NCBI RefSeq assembly: GCF_947623445.1
Contig: NC_135241.1
Coordinates: forward strand, 19,036,501 to 19,100,500
Direction of reading: 5' to 3'
Origin: Clavelina lepadiformis
Lineage: Eukaryota; Chordata; Ascidiacea; Aplousobranchia; Clavelinidae
Length of the DNA stretch: 64,000 nucleotides
Below are positions 50,688 to 61,800 of the stretch, in pieces (position 1 is the first letter of the stretch; the number at the start of each line of letters is the position of its first letter). The position numbers and the translations under genes are program-made. Below the pieces are notes generated by a model. The model saw only the letters and a program-made list of their open reading frames with translations, did not search any database and had not been told where the DNA came from.

Positions 50688-53600
50688 TTAATTTTGTAAA
50701 AAATTAGCTTCTGCCTGTGTAACAGCGAGGAATAATTTCTTAACATTAATTTGTTCTGCAGGTATTTCTTCTGGAAGTTCTAGCATAGGATAAATGGATG
50801 GTCTTCCATGAGCACACTGGAAGGGAAGTTTACAGCCGCCTAGATCTTGTAAAAGCTTGGAGCATTGTTCTTTCGTAAGTGGATCACCAAATTTTATTGC
50901 CCCATGACAAGCCTTTGAGCATAAAATGTTGAATAATATTGGAGACATGGTAACACCAACTGGACCTCTTGCCAATGTCTAAAAAAAACTTAAGCATTAT
51001 ATTTATCAATGCCAATTAGTATACCTGCATTGAACTTAATAAAAAGTGTTAGAATGATTATTAGTTTATTAATTCTGCTTGAAATACTGCAAATGGTATG
51101 GCATAGCAACGAAATATAGAACCGTGCACTAAGAAATCTATTACGACTTAAACCCAGAGATGATTACTCAATTATCACGCTTGTCTGCCAGCATTTTTCA
51201 AGTAAATACTGTGAACATACATTTTTATTGGATTGTTCAGTTTATTTGGTCTTGTCTGAATTGAGAACTGTTTAACAAAAACCACTGATCGAGTGCAAGT
51301 GTTATGAATACCCCACCCAAAGGTATTGTAAAAATAGTGTAGCAATGCTAAACACATAACACGATTTGTATAATTAAAAAACTGGTGCTCTACCCACTAC
51401 AATACTGTACTGCACTATTGAGCCAATAGTATAATGTTATGTCAACCATTTTTATCAAACCTTCCCAGAACCTGAATTCGTTCTTGGACCAGCTCATGAA
51501 CCACAGTTTCCAGATTCGGGTGCCCACTTTGATAATCGTTCATGAGAAACTTTGGTATTCTTGTAATTGTTACTGAAAACATTTAAAATTTGTCGACAGT
51601 ATAACATATGTATTAGCAACATTTAGAATTTTTCATAAATAAAGTATGTAGCTAACCACTGAAGCATACTTTGTAGCAGGATGTCAATAAATGCACGATA
51701 TTTATTAAGATTGCATGAATAATATAGTTTGCTAATTTTACATGATATGCCTTTTAGAACTCACATGACATAACAACTGATAACTCACATTCCGTTCTTT
51801 TGCCATGGTGGCTGTGAATAGTGAAATCGATTCCCGAGTTAGCAAAGACTTGTATGTTTTCAGTGAGGTGTCTTGTTTCAATATCATCCAATTTGAGAGT
51901 AAGAGTTCTTTTTAGTGCAACAGATGAAACTTTCTTACTTCCATCACAGTCACTTAATTCATCTGCATTTTTTGATATGTAGCATCCTATAAGCTAACGT
52001 TACGCAATGTGTATCTACAGTTTGCAACATAACGCAATACCTCATATATGAACAAAAACTGTATAGTTCAAAAATGATCAAGGGCAACGCATGGTATACA
52101 ACTAAAACCTAGTCTCACGGATCATAAAATAGTTAAGAAATAATGGTTTACTCTTGAGGTAGGATTCAAGTCTTATTCTCTCATGCACTGCATGCTGATC
52201 AAAAAGAAGAAGTAACCTTTGACTGGGGGAAGAAGATTTGGCGTGGCATGCAATAAACTTGTTGTCAACCTGCCCTATAACCTATTGTGTTTATAAAATT
52301 AAGTGATAGCAAGGTTTTAATTATGCTAATAGATTAACAGTAATAATTCAAACAGCTTATTTTAAACTCTTTGTGGTGTTAACATGTTTCAGGAAAAAGT
52401 TTCCTTCTTTTTTGATTAAAAAAGCGCTTCAAGCTACTCATTAAATGTTATACAATACAAGTAAGCAGAGTTAACTTAAGTAAAACATTACTAACTTGTA
52501 GACTCTGAAACATTTCCTTGGGCAACTTTAACTCTATTTCATTTTTCATGAATTTTTTGTTGCACATGCATCTGGCATTGAGCTAATTTTAGCAAATACA
52601 TCATGATAAGAATCGAAAAGCTGGGTTTAAGATGACATAAAATACCAAAAAAAAACAAACCTTAGGACAAACTGGAGGAACAAACACCATTTTCTTGGAA
52701 AATTCCTTATTTCTACAAAAGTATGTTCATGTTGTTTAGGTAACCTGGTAAATACATATTGCAACCACAGATAAAGTTACTATGTCGATGGTCATAGCCA
52801 TACACTGTATTCATTATGCTCATCATAGAAAACTTACACATGTTGCATGTTTTGTTTTTTTGTGCTAACTAGTTTAAATTCTTTTATCCAGTAATTCGAT
52901 CACTAATTTGAAATGATGATATTAACTAAACAACTTCATAGAACAACCAAACCTGTTTGAAAAGTTTTAAACCATTGCCATAAAATAAAATGGATTTTTT
53001 TATGGCCTAACTCATAGGCATAAGCAAAAAATTTTTAATGGGAGATATTTATGAGGTTCAAGAATTTTACCCCCCGAACAGTCCCCTTACATATGTCAAT
53101 AGCCTAATTGCATCTAGAATCTAAATAAAACCAATTAACCTATTACCTTGACACACTGTCAATGAACTGAAATCCAATAGACGTTTTTTCTTTTTTGCCC
53201 TTCGTAGAGTTTCCTAGAATAAATATCAAACATTAACAGCCCATATAAATAACCTACCAAATATCAACTTTTGGGCATGGTAAGTTGCCTTGAGTCAACT
53301 GTGTGTTATTTTGTCGTTTCAGGCATGGCTTATCTCTTCTGACACATCCAGTTTTCACATTTATGTAAATTTTACCAAACTTTGCATCAGCCTGTTCAAT
53401 CCAATCTGAAAAAATTGAAACAGTTTTTCTGAAAGAAACTTTATATAAAAAAATGTGTTAAGCCCTTAACGTATTCTTCAACCTGGTCCCAGTTTGTAAT
53501 TATCATTATTTCTTGCTCCCATCTTCTTTTCTTTGGCAGACTTTAAATTGGAGTCCTGACCCATTACACGAGAAGAATCTGGAGCATTGTTAGAAAATTC

Positions 53601-56600
53601 TCCAGTGTGACCAGTTGTGCTTTTGTCTACCTTTGTTTCAGCGAAGGAGTTTCTTTCAGCTTTTCTTCCCATCATACATACAAAGTCAACAGCAGAGTCA
53701 AAGGTTGTCCCATTGGTTTGAAACTGCACCTGACAAATGTCCACAGTACAATACAATGCCAAGAGAACGTATGCAGTAAACAGTCATTAACATAACCTTG
53801 CAAGTAACTCCATTGGCCCACCAGATTTGCCTGTTAAATTACTTGTAAACAACCAATAATAACTCAAAGCTCGTTAATTCAAAAGTTTAGTTAACTTATA
53901 ATGTATTGTGGTCCGTAGGGCATAAAAAAGGCCCATTATACATGGAAGTTGTGGAGAAATCAAAATAAAGCCTGCTACCTGGGCATTAGTCAAAACATTA
54001 TTCATTATAACATAAAATCGATAGTGATTCGATTTTGTATTGGGTTGACATTTTAATTTTTTATCCCAGGTGTAAAGTGATTTCTTCGAAGATTAGTTGA
54101 AGAAACTTGATTGGCCTTACTAAGTAAACAACATAATTATCTATTTCACATTTCATATTTTAGGAATCACAATAAAATGTATAAAAAGTGCTATGTAACA
54201 AAAACACATGCCCATTGATCCCCATTACGACATATCTGTCATTGCTGAGTCTCGTTGTCATGAATATTCTGGCCCAATTTTACAACTTGAAACAGTTCGA
54301 GGTGATTTCAACGGCCTCTTCAACATCGAGTTAACGAGCTTCTATTGTATCATATATATAACTAAACATTATGAGTTCCTTAAATTAAATCTTACATTGT
54401 CTCCTTCTTTATAGGATTGTGAGAAGCTTTTTGCTTTGGATTCATCAGTATTAAGATTATCCATAATAGATTGCACAGCAAAGAGTATAGGGTGCCAATC
54501 ACAAAATTCGATACCTGTTTCCTGATCCTTTACGTAGTCTGCAGGATCACACCTTAATAAATATTTTACCAACAAGCATTCAAATTTTGAATTTACCTGC
54601 TTGATTTAAGTGTCTAAAATAGGAATTACGGAATAACTTACTGAATCAAAATCATGTAGACCAGATGCGAATTATGGTCTTCTTGTGATCGTTTCTTCTT
54701 TTGCATATCTTTCATCAATTGATGAATTTTAGTCTATTAAAGTGTTAGAAATAGACGAAATGTATGTTTCCCAGAAAAGTAATGTGACATATACCAAATA
54801 TAACACGCTAAATAGTTGACAGTGTAATACATTAAAAATTAATTTTTTGTTGATATAAACAAACTGCAAAGATTTGCTATGATGTAAAGTTTTGCTGATA
54901 TAAACATTAATTTCCATCCCGTTTGTAGTTTTTGCAGTCTTTTCAAAGTGGAAGGTTGAACCAAATAGTTGAGTAAACCTGTGACAAATGCTTTAATGGT
55001 GTATTCACTGCAACAAACAACTTTAACTTAAATGTACTGAAAAGCATATCGAATAAAAACAACTCTACCATCAATGCAAAGGTTTGTTGGGTCTAGTACA
55101 CGAGTGAACAATAGCGCATCAAAAAGAAGGCAAGCGGTTTGGTGGCCGTTCTAACACCAGTAACTTTTTTATTTTCTCATATTATTTCATAATGCACATT
55201 TTTGCCCTCGAGACCTTGCCACATTTGCCCGTCTGATTAGTGAAAATTGTTACCATAACTTCTACTAATATGTTCGTGGTCACCTGCATTAGCACTATTT
55301 TTCGTCCCACACATTAAAGGTGATAAATAAAAAAATGAATGAAAAAATCACTTTGTTACACTACTTTGTTCACTTTGTTACACTACTTAGTCACTTTGAT
55401 ATGATTGTAAACTTGTACACTAGGCACGTTTTAGGAATGATACTTACCTTGAGAGTATATCTATGTCACGCACTATGCGCCTCTTGAAGTTACTTCTCAC
55501 TTCAATTAAATTAAATAATATGTGAGGATGGACTAAAGCAATTTGGTTGAGAATGAATTGAATTTTCTCCAGTTCAGTATTTGGAACAATCGATGCTCTT
55601 CTAACTGGCATTGTTGAAAAAAGATCCTGTACTGTCACTGATGAGCCATGTCCCCTGTTCTTTGAATTGTTATCCAAGCATATAGTATCCCCAGTTTTGT
55701 TAAATTTGTTTACAGTCTTTGTGTACACCTGGCCGTTAGTACATGTAGTAATTTGAAGATGTGATGACAAGTTAGCCATGCTTGACAATGCTTCACCCTT
55801 TCTCCCAAAATACAAGGGCTTTTTACTATCATGTGGAACATTTTCTTTGTTTGTTGAATATCTGACTCCTGCAAAAGCGTTTCTCGGCATATAATATTGT
55901 GGCCAAAATGGATTACTTACAGTATAGCCTACTTATTTAGATCATGCTACTGCTTGGTTATATTTTGATTGTCATAAAAGGTCTAAATGCAAAAAATGCA
56001 CAACTATGTGATGCATTTGTATACTAGGCTAGACCTCTGCTACCAAAACTGTCATGTTATTCGGTAATGGTTGTGCACCTCTGCATCACACTGGCTCAAA
56101 AAGTCATATAGTCTAGCTCAGGGATGTCCAACCTGCGATCTACAGAAAACTTCGTGGGAAAAACTAGTCCGCAGAGAAAGAAAAACTTGGCGTCTCCTTT
56201 TTTGGAGACACCAATTAGACCCGGTGTGCAATGCCGTTTTGAAAACAAATCTCGATTGTGCTCTTGTCATACTCTGCAGTCTGGTGTACCGTTATGTTGT
56301 GCTTAGTCATCCTAGGATTAAAACATCCTTTATTTGGCCCTTGAAAGCAAAAAAGGTTGGACACTCCTGGCCTAGCCTATAAATCATGAAATAAAATGGC
56401 CTAATTTATACGAAGTTACTATTTTCACCATGTCTATAGGTCACACACCCTGTTGTTAAAGATATGTGGTTAAGTTAGGAGAATGGGTATGCAAAAAGTT
56501 GATTTTAGCTATTTAAGGTTTCATTGGAGTTAAGTTATGTTACGGTTAGAAGAAACTGAAAAAATAGCTTATCACTTTCCTGCAAGTTTTAAACTCTCCA

Positions 56601-56793
56601 TCGAAAATCCACAGCCATTATCTGTAATTTTTACCGACAATTTAGACAAATCCAACTTTATTGCAACATCTGTAGCGCCAGCATCAATACTGTTTTCAAG
56701 CAACTCTTCCACACATTGCCACAGACTTGTGATAGCCAGGGTACTTCTAAGTTTCAAATATACGTCCTGGCTGTAACGTTGCAATTTCTCCAT
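50688..56793 (-). CDS. MLH3: MLH3, MutL-gamma mismatch-repair/meiotic endonuclease subunit
   Basis: Partners MLH1 in MutL-gamma for mismatch repair and meiotic crossover resolution. Thirteen exons: 56793-56576, 55861-55448, 54978-54831, 54733-54642, 54552-54396, 53729-53483, 53405-53289, 53213-53147, 52712-52661, 52269-52152, 51962-51789, 51572-51472 and 50978-50688. They total 2196 nt, 731 aa, every phase closing; intron 7 begins with GC (AAG|gcaact). The GHKL ATPase has [15 protein letters not shown] and ITDNGCGF; the third motif reads GRKGEALSS where GFRGEAL is usual. The C-terminal endonuclease site is intact: VDNKFIAC and D528[11 protein letters not shown], [10 protein letters not shown] (C659, H660), and C690 in FQCAHGRPS. 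Human MLH3 is ~1450 aa; the difference is mostly a short linker here. The exon 1/2 junction lacks the Arg of GNRYFTSK-type sequence and may be a base or two off. Confidence 0.93.
55996..56078. repeat. Short fold-back element, copy 2
   Basis: ATGCACAACTATGTGATGCA on the left pairs with GGTTGTGCACCTCTGCATCA on the right. TATACTAGG lies inside. Similar sequence and layout to 50256-50327; located in MLH3 intron 1. Confidence 0.55.
56119..56369 (+). mobile_element. hAT-type MITE in MLH3 intron 1
   Basis: 251 bp. The left end CAGGGATGTCCAACCTGCG pairs with the reverse-complemented right end CAGGAGTGTCCAACCTTTTT. Flanks GTCTAGCT (56111-56118) and GCCTAGCC (56370-56377) agree at 6 of 8 positions, suggesting an older target duplication. 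Non-coding. Confidence 0.85.
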
Positions 56794-57121
56794 TGATGAA
56801 TTTTTTTCTAGAGTTTGATGACCACCAGGCCACAACAGGACAGCTACAAGCTTAGACTATAATCTTTTCTCTTTGCAAAGCAGACGACCTGGAATGACAA
56901 CTTCAAAAATTTGTTCAACAGAGTTTCTGGTGATTTATAGAAATCTTAGTCCAAAAGATTTTCGACAAGCGAGCAACAGAAATTTCAGGTTAGAAAAATT
57001 ACACGAACTGCAAAAACAAGTGTTAACATAAAATTCGTAAGCTTTACTTCGATAAGGCATCTTATACGAATTACTTTTGTCCGAAGAACGCTTCATTGGC
57101 TGCACGATCGGTGGTGGCTCT

Positions 57122-57394
57122 TCAACCCGAATTTGTGTGGACGTTGTCGTCGATCGTTTGTGGTGCAGGTTTGCGTCGGTGTTGACGTTGCTTACTAATG
57201 ATGTTGACCCTTTCTAAAGGTTTCAGGTCGGGCTGATGCTGACAAAGTCGTGTTGATTGACGATTGCCCGTTGCCGGTTGGTTTGTATCATTTGCAGCAC
57301 TTTGTGCATTTTCTAGCCGACTCTCCAAACTTTCGATAGTAATAGCATAGTTTCGATATACGCTGCTGCTTGTAGATGGTGGGAGAGTTGTCAT
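57122..57394 (-). CDS. Unassigned 90-codon ORF upstream of MLH3
   Basis: ATG-initiated and rich in Ser/Thr/Asn/Gln/Arg (SLESRLENAQSAAND, ISKQRQHRRKPAPQ), unlike the surrounding AT-rich codons. An overlapping minus frame continues past its stop toward 57030 with protein-like composition (VEEPPPIVQPMKRSSD). It may therefore be an exon of a larger gene, or a broken one. No family recognised. Confidence 0.3.
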   Translation of the reverse strand: MTTLPPSTSSSVYRNYAITIESLESRLENAQSAANDTNQPATGNRQSTRLCQHQPDLKPLERVNIISKQRQHRRKPAPQTIDDNVHTNSG

Positions 57395-57422
57395 GTGGAT
57401 TTTGAAATCATGTTAATTTCAC

Positions 57423-57623
57423 ATGTTCCTTGATTCCTCTAACCCCTTGGCTGCACAAATATATGAGGCGAGTGGATCGCAAACGGTTGACTACGACGTT
57501 GTTTGCGTATCCTGTGGAATCCCTGATTATCATGGCGTTGAATGCGCAACACTTCGTGATCCAAGCAAATACAAACTTTTATTTGCTGTTGCATGTGAAG
57601 TTCGTTTAAGATTTTACATGTAA
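57423..57623 (+). pseudogene. Possible MYND-type fragment
   Basis: A 66-codon ORF with DYHGVECATL followed by KYKLLFAVACEVRLRF. This resembles the C-terminal knuckle of a MYND finger and the following helix in SMYD proteins. The preceding cysteine pairs are incomplete (VVCVSCG). It lies directly before the TPR-like pseudogene and may be part of the same decayed copy. Confidence 0.3.
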
Positions 57624-57641
57624 AAGAAGGCTGCAAATTAA

Positions 57642-58819
57642 ATGATTCGGAAACGCATAACTTCCAAAAGATATGTATCAGAGCTGTTAGATACTGTTGG
57701 CAAGTACTCTTTGGTGAAGTATTTTGATACTTCTCATTCTTTGCAAAGTGTTATGTCTGAAATTTTTTATTTTCAGCCAATCCAAGGATTTGCTCTTCGC
57801 AATGTAGAACATTCTGTGCAGGGAATATACTACTTTCTGCATATGTATGAAAATTCCATTGAGTTATTTCAGCAGGAAGTGTTAAAGCGATGAAACTGAT
57901 ATGTCTTACACTGAAAAGCTGGTTTACTTGAAGTTCAGAATTGGCCATGCTTTATAACAAATGAAGAAATATGCCAAAGCAGAAGAAGAATTTCAAGATT
58001 TGCTTGAAATTTTACAAAAAATACCAAGGGATTCAAATAAGGAGTAAACGTGTTTAAAATGCCACCAGTTACTTGCAAAATGTCTTGTTGATTGTACAAG
58101 ATTTGATGAAGCTTTAACTCATTTCATTTACCACTACACAGCAGCAGTTGCAAATGACACAATAAATATCACAGATATTAATAACTATGGAGTGGGCGTA
58201 CTAAAAGTTACAAGATATCATGGTGCAATGGCACAGTTTGAAAATGCTCTTAATGAAGCTAGGAAAAGTAACCAGAACAAATGCGACAAAAACAATGCAC
58301 TTTTTGTTTACAACAAAGGGCGATGTCACTATGAAAAAAAGGATTTTCATCATGCTCTTGAACAATTTGAAGAGTCTCTGAATATAAGAAAGAAGGGTCC
58401 TGACTATGAAAATGACCAAAATCTTGGCTTGACTGTTGTTTTTTGTTGTTGTTGTTGTTGTTGATTGTTCTTGACGTTGTTTTCTTTGCCTTGAAAAGTT
58501 TGAGCAAGCCGAATCATACTTCAACAACGCAAGTGATATACAAAACGAAATAACATTCGATAGAAATTCAGATGGGGACGTTGCTAACACAATGCATTAC
58601 TCTGCAAAATTACTGAACAACATTGATAAAAAAAGTGAAGCAGTGCAATATCTGGAAAACGAGTATGTTATTCGCTGTAATATGTCAGAAGTTGGCAATG
58701 ACGATGACATCGTAGATTGTCTTGCCACAATGGGACCCTGTTTGTTTTGTGTGATGAAATATCAACAAGCGAAAGAAGCTTTTATTGGAGAATTAGTATT
58801 ACGTAACTGTTGTATTTAA
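57642..58819 (+). pseudogene. TPR-repeat protein pseudogene, apparently intron-less copy
   Basis: Several tetratricopeptide-like helices are readable across ~1.2 kb without introns: MKKYAKAEEEFQDLLEIL, LAKCLVDCTRFDEALTHF, NKGRCHYEKKDFHHALEQF, FEQAESYFNNASD and VMKYQQAKEAFIGEL. The frame is broken: a frame change near 57890, in-frame TAA codons near 57949 and 58046, and a TTG-rich simple repeat (58434-58463) interrupting the reading between about 58430 and 58500. Absence of introns suggests a retrocopy of a TPR-protein mRNA. The parent gene is not identified and no poly(A) tract was recognised. Confidence 0.6.
58434..58463. repeat. (TTG)n simple repeat
   Basis: About eight TTG/GTT units with one T-run interruption, inside the TPR pseudogene. 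Confidence 0.9.
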
Positions 58820-61800
58820 TTGTAACAAAATAACACTTTGCCCATGTATAAATATAAACAAAATGGTAACTTAAGAATATAAACAAGATGTGGCAACAAC
58901 AACGTAAGTTAAAGATTTTTATGTTATTGTAGCATTCGTGGTGTGCCTTACCGTTTTAGTACACATACAAATTTCAGGAACTTATAGTGAGTTGTTTGAT
59001 ATCTCTGTTTGTTATTTCACATGGTTTGGTAAAGTGAAGAGTGAATAATTTTAATTTTTTTGCTAATTAATTTTTAGTTTCCAGTCAGTTATGCAACCAG
59101 TGGTGTTGTTTCTAAAGTTTAATCAATATTATAGAATGGTGTTTTGGAATGCTTTCTAAATAATAGCCGACTACTCCCACACAAGTCATAGATACATCGA
59201 CAAATGTCAGCAGCGGCTCCCTTATGGTTGTTCATTATTCTACCGCTAGATGACGCTATTTCACTGTTACTCGAGCAAGTTGAATTTTAGTGCAAACAGG
59301 GATTAAACAATTTCTGTACAAACTGCGAGTTAATTAAATCAAAATGTTCACATCTGCTGTTTTGTGCATGCTTCGGTCACCCTGTATTGATTAAATACAA
59401 CAGTATATTGATATACTTTCTCCTGCAATTTTTTTAGCTACTAAAAACCATCTGTTTTTCGGTGTTTTGCAAACAACTTTACTAACTACATAACGCCTTC
59501 TGCGGGCTAATGTTTATGAGTATGGCAGGTTTCAACGATATTTCTATTTCGTCCTTAAGTAGATGAGAAAAGGATCACGTATTTAGTTTTACTGTCTCAT
59601 ATGTTAAACTAGTGTTAAAAGCTCCACAAAATTGTGAGAAATGCACGTAAATGAACTGAAGAAGGAAGATTTAACGCTTCAAATCATTTCAATTGAGATA
59701 TCGCCAGCCAAAAGAGAAGAAATCTTTGTTCTGCGTTAGCCGCTCTACTCTCTATGCAGTAAAGCCTGACGGCTCCAACAGATCAAACTGATTTAACTTA
59801 TGTTCTGAATGACTTCACCTAACTTTTAAGAAAATAAACCAAAAGTCGAAAAAATCCAGAATGGTCTTAGTGATTCTTTGTTTAATTCAAAACTTTAAAT
59901 TTCGCAGCGTTTATAAACGTTTAGCGTTTATAAACGTTCAACGTTTACAGCAATTTATTGGCTTCCATCAACCATAAGCTAAAGGGTTTTCATCAATAAA
60001 AACGCAGACATGTGAAAAACAAATTATCTTGGTTAATAAACCAATCACAATTAAGTACAAAACATTAAGATCTGTCATCATTCTCGGATTCCACTTTGTA
60101 CTTTTACGGTGACGTCAAACCCCTTTGACTCTGCTACATGCTTCAGTGAGCTTTTGATATGCGAGAAGCAATAAGGGATCTGTTTTCCAAGGTTTCAAAA
60201 TGACTTTCAAACACGTTTGACGTGTAAAATAGAAAAAAAACATTTTTGCGTATAATTTTCACGCCTACGTGTATCACTCGGCAAAAGCACAAAGCATTGC
60301 ACGTGATTTTTCAGAAGACTAGCCTCTTAAAAACCTTTTTTCGAATCTCATGAAAGAAGATATCGCGGCTTAATCAGTTACCGAGATTTTCTCCTTAAAA
60401 TATCCTGTTGTAGAATACATTACCAATTTATCATCTTGTGAAATTGCTGCGTCTCTGACCGATATACAGCAAGCGTCAAAACAGATTTTGTTTCAAGTTC
60501 ATTCATCGAAACTAATAGAGGCCTCTTTTCGAAAAGCTAGGGAACAATTGTATTGGGCCAACTTAATGTGAAGAAGCTGTTTTCGTTTCTTGCGTTCTTT
60601 GCTGTGTCAGATTTCAACGCGGCGTGTATAAAATTGTATGCTTGTTTGTTTTCTCAACTGAAAACAACCAATTCTGCCTTTGCTCAGTGAACTTTTGTTT
60701 AAAACATGTTCATGTTTTAATCAATTAAAAATCTCTGTAAGAAACCTATACTTAAATATCAGTATCCAACGTTAAGCAATTGAATGTTGAGAGACTGAAA
60801 GAGTTTCTTATAAAAGTGTTTTGCTTAGTAGTTTTTTCCAGTCCTTCGTACGGGTTACATGGCTTATATCACAAGTGGTTTGTACTGTATTACGTCATTT
60901 CGAAAAGACGTAAAGTCCCCACTCCTAAAGAAATTTTGTCAGCGACATTGTTATAACCCATGCAAACAAGAAGTTCCTAGCCTGCTCTTGCTGAGCTGAA
61001 TGAACGCTTGAGCGGTGTGACCATTATCACAATACTAACTGGTCATTTAAAAGCGTAAAATGGCGTGTTATTGTGATGCCACACACAATATGCTAAGTCG
61101 TGGACATGCCTCTTTTCTTCTTATTAGCTTTACGTACATGGTGTAATTTGTTCAGCGCGGGGTAATAACCATGATTAAACAGTAATTTTTGTTTTCATAT
61201 GAAGCAAAAGCTTACTTAAGAGTTTGATGTCGTTTTGCGTCGGTTGTAACCTTTTTACTGGCTCTGCAGGTGGGCTTAAAGACTAGAAATTATAGCTGTC
61301 TCGGTATTACTATTATGCCATTAAACGTTTATTTGTTCGTTTTGTGTGTTTGCCGCTTATTGTAATAGTAATACTTACAATTACATGTTTCAGCTTCAAC
61401 AAACAGTATTCCAATTATCTCTTATAAATTACTTGTCCTTTATACCATTTCATGCTCAACAATGTTTAAAATTGTAGTGGCTTTACATATTATATTTCAT
61501 TCATTCGTATTTGCTTCTTTCCTGCGCTAGTATCACAACTCTTTTCTTCAATAAGCTTATCGACTTTTATAAATGTGTCTAGCCTAACTGTACATAAATC
61601 AACCAAAAACTATTCCGATGCAATCCCTTTTATTTTTATCGGTTGGAACACAATTTGACATACAATCAACGAATATTTGGCAGTGGATTCACGTCTTAAA
61701 GCCCTGGTTATCGTGCATATTAAAACAAACAACACTTTCCTTTAGCATGCAGCTGTCATTTTCAAACTACAGGCAAGTACACAAGATTGTATGTATCAGT

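Noticed and set aside
53262-53405. GT donor near 53263 for MLH3 exon 7
   Set aside because: It makes the next exon hit a stop or lose the frame; the GC donor at 53288 keeps all later phases consistent.
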